Numbered from the stretch's first letter, positions 1-7,657 are shown. The stretch is 12,048 nucleotides of DNA from an uncultured Bacteroidota bacterium (GCA_902535565.1 CACAUH010000041.1:1-12048); one strand, 5' to 3'. The notes: generated from the letters alone by a model not told the origin. A program made the numbers and translations.

Positions 1-43
1 TGATTTGGTGGCAAAATCTGGTCTGCGCGGGGAATGCAGGACA

Positions 44-1288
44 CTAGAAAGATTGGACGGTGTCTCGAATGATGTCAATGCACGCGTCAAGCTGTTCTTC
101 TGTGATCACCAATGGCGGAGCAAAACGGATGATGTTGCCGTGGGTTGGCTTTGCAATAAGCCCGTTGTCTTTCATGGCGACGCACAAATCCCAAGCGGTG
201 GAACTGTCAGGGGAGTCGTTGATGACGATGGCGTTCAATAGGCCTTTGCCACGCACGGAGAGCACCAGATCGCTTTCCTCTGCCAATGCCGCCATGGCTT
301 CGCGAAACCGAATGCCCAGTTTCATTGCGTTGTCAGCGAGATTTTCTTCGACCACCACTTGAAGTGCGGCCATGGCCACCTCACACGCGAGAGGATTTCC
401 GCCAAAGGTGCTGCCGTGCTCGCCGGGTTGGATGCACAGCATGACCTCGTCGTCCGCAAGGGCAGCGGAGGCTGGGAAGACGCCTCCTGAGAGTGCCTTG
501 CCGAGGACGAGGATGTCGGGGCGGGCGTCCTCATAATCGGTGGCCAGCATTTTGCCGGTGCGCGCAATGCCTGTCTGGACCTCGTCGGCGATGAACAAGA
601 CGTTGTACTGCGTGCACAAGCGCCTGACGCCAGCGAGGTAGCCTTCGTCTGGGACAACCACACCTGCCTCGCCTTGAATCGGTTCCACCATAAAGGCGCA
701 GACGTTGGGGTCCTTGAGCTCTGCCTCGAGGGCTTCGAGATCGTTGTAAGGGATGAGGCTGTAGCCGGGCATATAGGGCCCGAATCCGGCGAATGAGGCC
801 GGGTCGTCGGAACTGGAAATCGCCGCCAGTGTGCGGCCCCAGAAGTTGCCGTTGGCAAACAAGATGCGGGCTTGGTTTTCAGGGATGCCCTTCTTCATGT
901 AGCCCCATTTGCGGGCCAGCTTGTTGGCCGTTTCTCCACCTTCGACACCCGTGTTCATGGGAAGGACCTTGTCATATCCGAACAGCTCCGTGATGTACTT
1001 CTCGTAGGACCCGAGCACGTCGTTGTAGAAGGCGCGTGAAGTGAGGGTCAGTGTTTCCGCCTGATTTTTCAGGGCCCCGATGATTCTGGGGTGGCAGTGT
1101 CCTTGGTTGACCGCACTGTATGCACTGAGGAAATCGTAGTAGCGCTTTCCTTCCACGTCCCATACATGCACGCCTTCTCCTTTGGCAAGGACGACAGGGA
1201 GTGGGTGGTAGTTGTGGGCACCATGGCGGTTTTCCAATTCCATGGCCTCGACTGAAGAGGCGGGACGTGTGGCAGGGGATCCGGTCAT
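44..1288 (-). CDS. rocD: Ornithine aminotransferase (ornithine-oxo-acid transaminase)
   Basis: PLP-dependent class III aminotransferase that moves the delta-amino group of ornithine to 2-oxoglutarate, giving glutamate semialdehyde (then proline or glutamate) in the cytoplasm. Recognised along its whole length: [12 protein letters not shown] near the N-terminus, [30 protein letters not shown] (PLP phosphate region), [29 protein letters not shown], the Schiff-base lysine in LGKALSGG (Lys264), [13 protein letters not shown] and RFAPPLVI. These match remembered human OAT almost word for word, more closely than Bacillus RocD. I chose the ATG at 1288, giving 414 aa, the family length. An upstream in-frame ATG at 1333 would add 15 residues lying inside the peptidase tail. 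The start overlaps the stop of the peptidase frame as written (ATGA), so the two genes look co-transcribed and perhaps coupled. No clear Shine-Dalgarno, as usual in Bacteroidota. No terminator is visible in the 43 bases after the stop. Function very sure; exact start fairly sure. Confidence 0.96.
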   Translation of the reverse strand: MTGSPATRPASSVEAMELENRHGAHNYHPLPVVLAKGEGVHVWDVEGKRYYDFLSAYSAVNQGHCHPRIIGALKNQAETLTLTSRAFYNDVLGSYEKYITELFGYDKVLPMNTGVEGGETANKLARKWGYMKKGIPENQARILFANGNFWGRTLAAISSSDDPASFAGFGPYMPGYSLIPYNDLEALEAELKDPNVCAFMVEPIQGEAGVVVPDEGYLAGVRRLCTQYNVLFIADEVQTGIARTGKMLATDYEDARPDILVLGKALSGGVFPASAALADDEVMLCIQPGEHGSTFGGNPLACEVAMAALQVVVEENLADNAMKLGIRFREAMAALAEESDLVLSVRGKGLLNAIVINDSPDSSTAWDLCVAMKDNGLIAKPTHGNIIRFAPPLVITEEQLDACIDIIRDTVQSF

Positions 1289-2694
1289 GGCACGAAAATA
1301 CGGCTCAGTGGAGGGACGGAAGTCGCAGGGCATGAGCGCCCACGCGCAGGAGCAACGTGCCGCGGGCAGCGGTAGGCCGGGGCAGGGGCTGGGTGCCCGG
1401 TTCGATCATGGGGCGGCTGATGAGGCGGCCGTCGGTGGTGTAGAGCGTGCCCTCCATAGGTTCTGGATGGCGGCTTTGCAGGAGCCAATGGTCCAGGCGG
1501 GACTGGAGAAGCACAATGGCCGGTGCCGATCCGGTGTCGGATGAGGGGGGGTGACACGCCGCTCAAGTCTAGTCCACAGCCTGTGACGGCTTCGGGTGCT
1601 TCTGTCGGTGGCAAGGGGCCGGTGTTAAAGTTGCCTTCTCCGTCTGCGGTCCAGCGTTCCCATTGTGCATCGCCAAGCGGCGTCCACGTGTTGAGGTCGA
1701 ATGCCACGGCTCCATTGTACCCAGCGGGCACCTTGGCGGCGATGAGGCCGCCATGGCCGTCCTCGTCCCCGTTTGCCTCGGGGGAGGTGCCCCAAGTGAG
1801 CGGGACGCCCTCGGTACAGATTTCGGGAACGGGGCCGCTGCCAGAGGACAGGCTTCCGCAATCGGGGCGGACGAAGTAGGCATACTCTTCATAATCGGGC
1901 CACTCGCCCCACACCTTGGCCAGTCCGTCGGGTTGAATGGCCACGGCGACGTATTCATTGCATGCGATGGCCCGTGGCATTGCAATGTCGTAGTCCACTG
2001 TGAGCCTTGCCAAGAAGGTCAGAAGTCGACCACGTCGATCGGGGTCGTCAAAATGAGAGTCGGTGATCACACCGGAGAGGTGCGGGAGGTTCAGGAAGTC
2101 GCCGTAGCGCACGTCGACATCCTCATCATAAGGGTTGGCCAAGGCCTCATCGCTGTACACTGTGCCATTTCCTGCAGCGAAATACCCACCGCCGAGCACG
2201 GCCAAGCCAGCGGAGATTCCCCCAATGGCACCGCCGCGGGCCACCAGCGCATGGAGTCCGTCTTCCACGGGTGTGTCCTGCCAGTAGTTGACGTATGTGC
2301 TTTGGTTGCCTCCGGCCAGCCAGACGGCGTCGGCTTCTGCCAACCGTTGGATGACGTAATCCGCTGACGCAGCGGAGGGGGCGGTGAACTTGATGGTTTC
2401 CACGCTGGCGACGTCGACCCCGAGTTCGTTGTAGAAGTAGTCTTGGTATCCATCCGAACCACTGGTTCGCAGGATGAGGACGTCGCCGCCGTTGGCGCGC
2501 TGTAGGAACCATTGCATGGCGGGGTCCACTTCTCCGGCGCCGCCAGAGAGCACGATGCCGCCTAGCGGGGAGGCGGGAGTGTCCTCTTCGGAGCCGAGTC
2601 GCCACGTTTGGATGGGCTGCGCGCAGCTGGTGCCAGTGGTGATGGCCAAGGCGCATAAAATGACCCAAGGGCGGAGGTGTGGTGGAATGAGCAT
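1285..2694 (-). CDS. Secreted S51-family (cyanophycinase-like) serine peptidase, C-terminus frameshifted
   Basis: Residues 1-25 from the ATG at 2694 form a Sec signal peptide (hydrophobic WVILCALAI, then SCAQ as likely cleavage region). The next ~230 residues carry S51/cyanophycinase features: [29 protein letters not shown], the nucleophile motif [12 protein letters not shown] (Ser161) and [14 protein letters not shown] with the likely catalytic His214. Cyanophycinases cut cyanophycin (multi-L-arginyl-poly-L-aspartate) into beta-Asp-Arg dipeptides; other S51 members are Asp-specific dipeptidases, so the substrate is inferred. About 120 further residues form an uncharacterised Trp/Gly-rich region. 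After SPP (near 1546) the frame as written turns into Pro/His/Arg-rich sequence typical of out-of-frame translation and stops at 1285, while a T9SS-like tail lies in the neighbouring frame. As written it is 469 aa; with one C removed from the C7 run it would be 462 aa, ending at 1305. A GTG start at 2730 would place 12 non-signal residues before the signal peptide, so ATG 2694 is preferred. It precedes rocD in an apparent operon. Confidence 0.85.
   Translation of the reverse strand: MLIPPHLRPWVILCALAITTGTSCAQPIQTWRLGSEEDTPASPLGGIVLSGGAGEVDPAMQWFLQRANGGDVLILRTSGSDGYQDYFYNELGVDVASVETIKFTAPSAASADYVIQRLAEADAVWLAGGNQSTYVNYWQDTPVEDGLHALVARGGAIGGISAGLAVLGGGYFAAGNGTVYSDEALANPYDEDVDVRYGDFLNLPHLSGVITDSHFDDPDRRGRLLTFLARLTVDYDIAMPRAIACNEYVAVAIQPDGLAKVWGEWPDYEEYAYFVRPDCGSLSSGSGPVPEICTEGVPLTWGTSPEANGDEDGHGGLIAAKVPAGYNGAVAFDLNTWTPLGDAQWERWTADGEGNFNTGPLPPTEAPEAVTGCGLDLSGVSPPLIRHRIGTGHCASPVPPGPLAPAKPPSRTYGGHALHHRRPPHQPPHDRTGHPAPAPAYRCPRHVAPARGRSCPATSVPPLSRIFVP
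1305..1544 (-). other. Displaced T9SS-type C-terminal sorting tail of the S51 peptidase (other frame)
   Basis: Continuing the peptidase with one C fewer at 1545-1551 gives a Ser/Pro/Gly linker (SSDTGSAPA), then about 65 residues with the rhythm of a type A T9SS sorting domain: [21 protein letters not shown] (the usual 'hxhYDhxGRxh' strand) and finally [19 protein letters not shown] followed by TGA. The final 'L/A-x-G-x-h-h-L-R-h' strand is the hallmark. In the existing sequence this tail has stop codons just upstream in its own frame (TAG 1571-1569, TGA 1565-1563), so it cannot be a free gene with a long N-terminus and makes sense only as the peptidase C-terminus. It ends 16 bases before the rocD ATG. 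The assignment is by pattern, not by a profile search. Confidence 0.7.
1545..1551. repeat. Seven-base G/C homopolymer at the frame break
   Basis: GGGGGGG on the plus strand (CCCCCCC in the coding sense of the peptidase). The plausible frame changes exactly here: reading TCA-CCC-CCC-CTC leads to nonsense-like sequence, whereas one C fewer gives TCA-CCC-CCC-TCA-TCC and the sorting-domain tail. It could be an assembly or sequencing indel, a true mutation, or a slippage site. Confidence 0.8.
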
Positions 2695-2736
2695 GGCCCA
2701 AAAATCGTCATGCGTGCCGATTGTGCACACCTGCGC

Positions 2737-2744
2737 TATTTTTG
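2737..2744 (+). promoter_or_regulatory. Candidate -7 box for ndk
   Basis: TATTTTTG is a full match to the Bacteroidota -7 consensus TAnnTTTG. Transcription would begin near 2750, about 25 bases before the ndk ATG, a normal leader length. The only TTG upstream (2721-2723) is 13 bases away, shorter than usual, so the -33 part is doubtful. Confidence 0.45.
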
Positions 2745-2759
2745 CGCCGCGAAACCGTC

Positions 2760-2767
2760 CAAAATTA
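2760..2767 (-). promoter_or_regulatory. Candidate -7 box for the peptidase-rocD operon
   Basis: On the minus strand the sequence TAATTTTG fits the Bacteroidota -7 consensus TAnnTTTG, 66 bases before the chosen ATG at 2694. The -33 element is weak: TTG at 2785-2783, only 15 bases away, where about 19-21 is usual, and it lies inside ndk. Promoter identity is an inference from the box alone. Confidence 0.35.
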
Positions 2768-2774
2768 GAGCCCC

Positions 2775-3194
2775 ATGGCCACCAACCGCACGTTTACCAT
2801 GATCAAGCCCGACGCCACAGGTGCCGGACACACTGGAAAGATCATCGACCGCATCATCAACGCTGGATTCTCCATCAAGGCGATGAAGTGGACCCAACTC
2901 ACCATTGAGGATGCCCAGGCGTTCTACGCTGTGCACAGCGAGCGTCCGTTTTACGGAGAGCTCACCGAGTACATGAGCAGCGGACCCATTGTTGCTGCCA
3001 TTCTCGAAAAGGACAATGCAGTGGCGGATTTCCGGACGCTGATTGGTGCCACGAATCCTGCGGAGGCCGCGCCCGGTACCATTCGCGCTGATTTTGCCGA
3101 GAGCATTGCGGCCAATGCTGTTCACGGGAGTGACAGCGATGAGAATGCGGCCATCGAAGGCAGCTTCTACTTCAGCGAGCGCGAGCTCGCCTGA
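2775..3194 (+). CDS. ndk: Nucleoside diphosphate kinase
   Basis: Transfers the terminal phosphate of ATP to nucleoside diphosphates through a phosphohistidine, keeping (d)NTP pools balanced in the cytoplasm. At 139 aa it has the usual length for a bacterial enzyme. Visible motifs are FTMIKPDA with Lys11, the [10 protein letters not shown] segment (His54), [12 protein letters not shown] with the nucleotide-contacting Thr and Arg, and the active-site signature [15 protein letters not shown] with His117. Nothing essential is missing. The ATG at 2775 is the only sensible start: the next residues [13 protein letters not shown] align with the family N-terminus. It is divergent from the peptidase-rocD pair and on the same strand as icd, 101 bases downstream. 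A hairpin at 3234-3250 followed by a T-rich stretch may end its transcript. The preceding sequence has no Shine-Dalgarno. Confidence 0.97.
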   Translation: MATNRTFTMIKPDATGAGHTGKIIDRIINAGFSIKAMKWTQLTIEDAQAFYAVHSERPFYGELTEYMSSGPIVAAILEKDNAVADFRTLIGATNPAEAAPGTIRADFAESIAANAVHGSDSDENAAIEGSFYFSERELA

Positions 3195-3230
3195 TTTTCA
3201 AGCCTGGCAGGGCGTGTAGAAAAGACACGA

Positions 3231-3263
3231 CTTGACCGCGGGCTGCGGTCGGCTCTATTTTCG
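3231..3263 (+). promoter_or_regulatory. icd: Candidate promoter of icd
   Basis: CTTG (3231-3234), a 21-base spacer, then TATTTTCG (3256-3263) resemble the Bacteroidota pattern TTTG-N19-21-TAnnTTTG with one mismatch in each box. Transcription would start near 3269, leaving about 27 bases before the ATG at 3296. The upstream in-frame GTG at 3263 would lie inside the -7 box, which supports the later start. Confidence 0.45.
3234..3250. repeat. Inverted repeat between ndk and icd (terminator or operator)
   Basis: GACCGC (3234-3239), loop GGGCT, GCGGTC (3245-3250): a perfect 6-base-pair GC-rich stem followed by GGCTCTATTTT. This is a modest intrinsic-terminator shape for ndk. It also sits exactly between the two proposed promoter boxes of icd, so an operator role is equally possible. 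The sequence alone does not decide. Confidence 0.45.
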
Positions 3264-3295
3264 TGCACCCTTCAAAAGGCTTTAATTCCACTGAA

Positions 3296-4525
3296 ATGGA
3301 CAAAATCAAGGTGCACAACCCCGTCGTCGAGCTCGATGGCGATGAGATGACCCGAATCATTTGGCAATTCATCAAGGACAGGCTGATTCTGCCTTACCTC
3401 GACATTGAATTGCTCTATTATGATCTCGGTATCGAGAAGCGGGACGAGACGGATGACCAAATCACAGTGGATGCCGCTGAGGCGATCAAAAAGCACAGTG
3501 TGGGCATCAAATGCGCGACCATCACCCCGGATGAGCAGCGGGTGGAGGAGTTCGGGCTGAAGAAGATGTGGCGCAGCCCCAACGGGACCCTTCGCAACAT
3601 CATCGGGGGTACGGTCTTTCGCGAGCCCATCATCATGAAGAACGTGCCGCGGTTGGTTCCTGGGTGGACGCAGCCGATTTGCATCGGCCGTCACGCGTTC
3701 GGTGACCAATACAAGGCCACGGATGCGGTGATTAAGGGCAAGGGCAAACTTACCATGTCGTTCATTCCCGAAGGGGGCGGTGAGCCAACGGAATGGGAGG
3801 TCTTCAACTTCGAAGGAGACGGCGGCGTGGCCATGAGCATGTACAACACCGACGAGAGCATCTACGGCTTTGCCCGCAGTTGCATGAACCAGGCGCTGGC
3901 CAAAGGTTGGCCCCTTTACCTCTCGACCAAGAACACCATCCTCAAGGCGTATGACGGTCGTTTCAAGGACATTTTCCAGGAGGTGTTTGACCAGGAATTC
4001 AAGGCCGAATTCGAGGCTGCTGGCATCACCTATGAGCACCGTCTTATCGATGACATGGTGGCGGCTGCAATGAAGTGGAACGGTGGCTTTGTCTGGGCGT
4101 GCAAGAATTACGACGGCGACGTCCAGTCGGACACGGTGGCCCAAGGGTTCGGTTCGCTTGGTCTGATGACGTCCACCCTCGTCACACCAGACGGCAAGAC
4201 CATGGAGGCAGAAGCTGCCCATGGAACGGTCACGCGACACTATCGCCAGCACCAGAAAGGCAACAAGACCTCCACCAACCCGATTGCCAGCATTTTTGCA
4301 TGGACACGCGGGCTGGATTTCCGAGGAAAACTGGACGAAAATGATGCCCTGCGCAATTTCGCTCAGACCTTGGAGCAGGTGTGCATCGATGTTGTGGAAA
4401 GCGGTCGCATGACCAAGGACCTCGCCCTGCTCATCCATGAGAAGGCGATGACCGACGAGCACTGGCTCACCACCGAAGAGTTCCTCGATGCCATCGACGG
4501 CGAACTGAAGGCCCGCATGGCCTGA
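3296..4525 (+). CDS. icd: NADP-dependent isocitrate dehydrogenase (dimeric, eukaryote-like type)
   Basis: Oxidative decarboxylation of isocitrate to 2-oxoglutarate in the TCA cycle, with NADP+ as expected cofactor for this subfamily. From the ATG at 3296 it is 409 aa and aligns with remembered human IDH1 with matching numbering over most of its length: SPNGT (Ser94), Arg100, [10 protein letters not shown] with Arg132, STKNTIL with Lys212, LIDDMVA with Asp252, NYDGDVQSD with Asp275 and Asp279, and [11 protein letters not shown] with His309, Arg314 and His315. The Arg-His pair of the HGTVTRHY segment is the NADP 2'-phosphate contact in IDH1. The preceding 11 codons from a GTG at 3263 would overlap the promoter and do not align. 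Its product 2-oxoglutarate is also the amino acceptor of the OAT encoded nearby, but the genes are not in one operon. It ends at a strong hairpin. Confidence 0.97.
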   Translation: MDKIKVHNPVVELDGDEMTRIIWQFIKDRLILPYLDIELLYYDLGIEKRDETDDQITVDAAEAIKKHSVGIKCATITPDEQRVEEFGLKKMWRSPNGTLRNIIGGTVFREPIIMKNVPRLVPGWTQPICIGRHAFGDQYKATDAVIKGKGKLTMSFIPEGGGEPTEWEVFNFEGDGGVAMSMYNTDESIYGFARSCMNQALAKGWPLYLSTKNTILKAYDGRFKDIFQEVFDQEFKAEFEAAGITYEHRLIDDMVAAAMKWNGGFVWACKNYDGDVQSDTVAQGFGSLGLMTSTLVTPDGKTMEAEAAHGTVTRHYRQHQKGNKTSTNPIASIFAWTRGLDFRGKLDENDALRNFAQTLEQVCIDVVESGRMTKDLALLIHEKAMTDEHWLTTEEFLDAIDGELKARMA

Positions 4526-4544
4526 GACGGACTTGTTAGTAAAT

Positions 4545-4586
4545 CAAACACAAAGTGGGGGCCAATTGGCCCCCACTTTGTGTTTG
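4545..4586. terminator. Bidirectional intrinsic terminator between icd and the Hpt gene
   Basis: A near-perfect palindrome with a 19-base-pair stem: the left arm begins CAAACACAAAGTGGGGGCC, the loop is AATT (4564-4567), and the right arm mirrors it to TTTGTGTTTG. The GC core is flanked by an A-rich left arm and T-rich right arm, so it can act in both directions. It lies 19 bases after the icd stop and 15 bases from the stop of the convergent Hpt gene. Confidence 0.9.
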
Positions 4587-4601
4587 GATATGGTTGGGAG
4601 A

Positions 4602-4925
4602 TCAAAGGGTTTCTAGTGCCTGAATCAGGGCGTTAAACTCCTTTTCGATTGATGGCCACGAATGGGATGCTGTTGAGGGTGTGAGTTCCCTCAAAGTGAC
4701 CTCAAGGCTGATGGCACCCCATTGTGTAAGGGAGGGTCCGATGCTGTGTCTTATTTTGGAAATGGATCCGATGTCGCCTGCTTGTGTGGCTTGCTTCAAT
4801 TCGGCTTTGGCATTTTGGAAGGCCTTCAGCGACACCGAGAGAAACGCTGCCCATGTTGCCTGATCCTCGCCAAATAGCTGTCGGAAATAGGTGGGGTTGA
4901 ATTCAGTCTCGGTTTGGGTGGTCAT
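4602..4925 (-). CDS. Hpt-domain histidine phosphotransfer protein
   Basis: A 107-residue, all-helical protein of the size of a single Hpt four-helix bundle. The phosphorylatable histidine is His60 in SKIRHSIGPSLTQWG, which corresponds to the 'hxHxhKGxxxxhGh' signature, although the usual Lys-Gly after the His is replaced by Ile-Gly. Hpt proteins shuttle phosphate between receiver domains, here presumably the receiver at the C-terminus of the kinase encoded just upstream. The start at 4925 overlaps the last 23 bases of that kinase gene, so the two are co-transcribed and probably made together. No output response regulator is seen in the window, so the final phosphate acceptor must be elsewhere. 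It is followed by the shared terminator at 4545-4586. Family assignment rests on size, context and the His motif. Confidence 0.82.
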   Translation of the reverse strand: MTTQTETEFNPTYFRQLFGEDQATWAAFLSVSLKAFQNAKAELKQATQAGDIGSISKIRHSIGPSLTQWGAISLEVTLRELTPSTASHSWPSIEKEFNALIQALETL

Positions 4926-7410
4926 TGCTGTGTGATTTGAGGAATTCTTCGAGTTGTAGTGGTGTTAGGGGTTTTTCTAAAACACCATCAAATCCAAGCT
5001 TCTTGTATTTTTTATGGTCTCTTGATTCACCATGTGCTGTAAATGCATGAATCTGTGGCAAATTAATGTTGAGCAGTTTCATTTTATTCAGTGTTTCTAT
5101 TCCATCCATGCCCGGCATTTGAATGTCCATCAGAATGAGGTCAAAGGTTTGGGATTGGAGGATTTCGATTGCAGCCGGTCCTGATGAAGCGATGGTCAGG
5201 TTGAGATTCCAAGGCTTGCACATGGCCTGCATGACCATTTGGTTGGGCACCATGTCTTCCACGTAGAGCATGCTCAGTCCATCGGTTATCGAATTCGATG
5301 CCGGTGGTGTTTGGAGAGTCGTCTTGGCAGCATTTAGGACCGGAACTGACAGGGTGAATTTGAATTCGGAACCCTTTCCCAATTCACTTTCTATTTCCAA
5401 ATCAGAGTCCATGAGATTGAGAATGCGCACGACGATTCCCAATCCCAGTCCTGTTCCGCCAAACTTTCTTGAAATGCCAGTGTGGGCTTGTTGGAATGCT
5501 TCTTTGATGAGGTTTTTGTTTTCGGCAGATATGCCGATTCCTGTGTCTTTCACCGACCATTCAAGGAGGGCCTCTTTCTCTTGGACTGTGCAACGAAGAG
5601 AAAGGGTCACCTCGCCTGTTTCTGTGAATTTGAATGCATTGGATATGAGGTTGTTGATGACCTGGCCCAATCGCGTGGAATCGCAAAGCACATGGAGACC
5701 TTCGCAACCTGAACTGATTTTGTGAAACGAGACTTGCTCGTTGCGTTCACCGGAATCAATTCGGGTGAGGGTTTCCATGAAATCCTCCAAGTGCAGAGGT
5801 GCCGGATCGAGCTCCAACTTTCCCGCCTCCGCTTTGGAGAAATCGAGGATGTCGTTGACGAGTTCTAGAAGGTGTTGAGAGGACCTGTGAATGTTCTGTG
5901 CGAAGTGTTCCGTTTCGTCCTTGCGTTCTTCCCGGTTCAAAAGGCTGGCCAGCACGATGATGCTGTGCAGTGGTGTCCGGATTTCGTGGGAGACAGTGGC
6001 GAGGAATTCGTCTTTTGCTTTGAGTGCCTCCTCCAATTCTGCTTGGACCTTTTTGAGTTGGGTGATGTTAAACCCATAGGTGAGCAGGTATCGTATGGGT
6101 TTTTTCTGACCCACAGAAAACTGGTACCGGCCAATCACATACTTTTCCTCTTTTCCATCGATGGTAAAGACCCGCTCTCGCAGGGGAACCTCGAGCCCAT
6201 CGTATCCGGCGCGGTCCAGTGCAATGGAGTCTTCGACCCAATCTTCATCGAAGACTTCTTTTTCTTGCCGACCCAAAAGGACTTCTTTGGGTTTTCCCAG
6301 GACTTCGCAGGCGCGGTCGTTGATAAAGGTGAACTGAAGGGCTTCATTTTTGAGGCTCACCATCAGGGGAAGTCCATTGAGCAGACTGGCACTGAGGTCT
6401 TTCTCTGCATTAAGGTCTGCTTGCAGCTTTTTGGTCCCGGAAATATCCAGGATAAAGTTCACGATTAGGGTTTTTCCATTGACATCTAGCTCAGTGACAT
6501 AGGCTTGGACCGCTGTGTTTGTTCCGTTTTTTTGTTGGGCGATGGAGTCGAACATCATGTTAAGCATCTGGCTCTTTCCTGTGTTGTTGTATTGGGCTAT
6601 CTCCAACAGTGCGATATCGCGCAATTGATCTGGGATGATGAGCTCACTGAGTTTTTGTCCCAAAACCTCATCTTTAGACCAACCCAACATCTTTTCGGCT
6701 TTGCCAGACCATTCTAGGATGACGGATTCAGCAGTGGTGACAATCACAGCTGCGGGGCCAGATTCAACTATGCTCCGGAGTAGATTATTGCTTTCGGTGA
6801 GTGTGGTGCTTGTTTTTTTGATGACTTCGGTGTCAACCGATGATTTTTCTTTCTCTCCGTTTCTTTTGGTGTCGATTTGTGTTGATTTAGGCGTCTTCTC
6901 TCTCTTGAGTATGATAACAATAAATAGGGCGATGATTAAAGCCAATCCAGTGCCCATTGCCATTTGGAAGGGGAGGAGGCTTTTGCTGACTCGGGATTGA
7001 AAATGTGATGCAGAACCCTTGACGAACACTGTGCCGCGGATGTCGCCTTCGTCAAAGGGAATTGCGATGAGCAGCGGGCTCTCTCGGTCCAGCGACTGCA
7101 GATTGGTATTCTCGGGGTGCGTGAACAGCGTCGTTTGGCCTTTAAATTGGATGGCCGTGCACTCGAGGCTGTTGGGCCATTCGATTGCCGAGAGGCAAGC
7201 GATTGCATCCATGCTCTCGTCTTGAGAAAGGGCCATGCTGGTGCAATGGACAATGGCTTTGGCTGAGGCGATCAACTCTTGTCGCTGGAAATCGAGCAGG
7301 GTCTCGCTTTGTTTTTTGGGGACGTGCCACGCCAATAGCACAATGACTCCCGCAAAAAGCAGGAGCAAGATCACCCGGATTTGGGTCGCCAACGAATCAA
7401 GTTTGGTCAT
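4903..7410 (-). CDS. Membrane hybrid sensor histidine kinase (PAS-PAS-HisKA-HATPase-receiver)
   Basis: 835 aa from the ATG at 7410 (an ATG at 7440 would add 10 residues). Order: membrane helix ~11-29; extracytoplasmic sensor region ~30-150 of unknown fold; second helix ~152-168; Lys-rich linker; PAS-like regions ~205-330 and ~335-455; short coiled segment; HisKA with FLATVSHEIRTPLHS (His475); HATPase with NLISNAFKFT (N box), DTGIGIS and GGTGLGLGIV; receiver ~713-828 with LYVED, LILMDIQMPGMDG (acceptor Asp762), a Thr in AFTAHG and Lys813 in EKPLT. All catalytic residues are present, so it should autophosphorylate, pass phosphate to its own receiver and then to the overlapping Hpt protein. The fused receiver has no output domain. 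The signal is unknown. Base composition looks poorer in GC than in the neighbouring metabolic genes. It is divergent from the small ORF at 7658; I found no convincing promoter for it. Confidence 0.93.
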   Translation of the reverse strand: MTKLDSLATQIRVILLLLFAGVIVLLAWHVPKKQSETLLDFQRQELIASAKAIVHCTSMALSQDESMDAIACLSAIEWPNSLECTAIQFKGQTTLFTHPENTNLQSLDRESPLLIAIPFDEGDIRGTVFVKGSASHFQSRVSKSLLPFQMAMGTGLALIIALFIVIILKREKTPKSTQIDTKRNGEKEKSSVDTEVIKKTSTTLTESNNLLRSIVESGPAAVIVTTAESVILEWSGKAEKMLGWSKDEVLGQKLSELIIPDQLRDIALLEIAQYNNTGKSQMLNMMFDSIAQQKNGTNTAVQAYVTELDVNGKTLIVNFILDISGTKKLQADLNAEKDLSASLLNGLPLMVSLKNEALQFTFINDRACEVLGKPKEVLLGRQEKEVFDEDWVEDSIALDRAGYDGLEVPLRERVFTIDGKEEKYVIGRYQFSVGQKKPIRYLLTYGFNITQLKKVQAELEEALKAKDEFLATVSHEIRTPLHSIIVLASLLNREERKDETEHFAQNIHRSSQHLLELVNDILDFSKAEAGKLELDPAPLHLEDFMETLTRIDSGERNEQVSFHKISSGCEGLHVLCDSTRLGQVINNLISNAFKFTETGEVTLSLRCTVQEKEALLEWSVKDTGIGISAENKNLIKEAFQQAHTGISRKFGGTGLGLGIVVRILNLMDSDLEIESELGKGSEFKFTLSVPVLNAAKTTLQTPPASNSITDGLSMLYVEDMVPNQMVMQAMCKPWNLNLTIASSGPAAIEILQSQTFDLILMDIQMPGMDGIETLNKMKLLNINLPQIHAFTAHGESRDHKKYKKLGFDGVLEKPLTPLQLEEFLKSHSNDHPNRD

Positions 7411-7617
7411 GGTTTTGCTGGCTGGTGAAGGCCTTTGCATCGGTAGGAAGACAGTTGCGTGTGCGTGCGGCTGAAATGCGCGAGAAGTCGAACAGATTGA
7501 AGGTCCATGGCATTACCAAGATACAGTCCGACCGGGGTATGGGGATTCGGGACTTTGTGGGTTTCCGAACCTGTTTGTTTGCAATCTTGGCGGATTCCCT
7601 CTGTGATGACGGAAGTC

Positions 7618-7649
7618 ATTGGGCAGGAGCATGTCCTTGAATACATTCG
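7618..7649 (+). promoter_or_regulatory. Candidate promoter of the small membrane protein gene
   Basis: ATTG (7618-7621), a 20-base spacer and TACATTCG (7642-7649) give the same near-consensus Bacteroidota layout as the icd promoter, with the same TTCG variant of the -7 box. The start point would fall around 7655, giving a nearly leaderless mRNA for the ATG at 7658. Tentative. Confidence 0.35.
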
Positions 7650-7657
7650 GATCGACC

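Noticed and set aside
1286..1333. Upstream ATG at 1333 as the rocD start
   Set aside because: It would add 15 residues that do not align with the family and overlap the peptidase tail; ATG 1288 gives the usual length.
1663..2367. 234-residue plus-strand frame opposite the S51 peptidase
   Set aside because: It is antisense to the conserved catalytic region and shows no recognisable domain or start signal.
3213..3229. CGTGT/ACACG hairpin after ndk as its terminator
   Set aside because: Only five base pairs with a seven-base loop and no following T-run; the hairpin at 3234-3250 is a better candidate.
7516..7523. TATCTTGG on the minus strand as a -7 box for the kinase gene
   Set aside because: It has a mismatch in the key TTTG part, no -33 element upstream, and would leave a leader of about 100 bases.
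7501..7600. Possible tRNA or structured RNA upstream of the kinase
   Set aside because: A GGTTCGAAxCC-like T-arm and acceptor stem could not be found; only a weak imperfect hairpin at 7546-7569.
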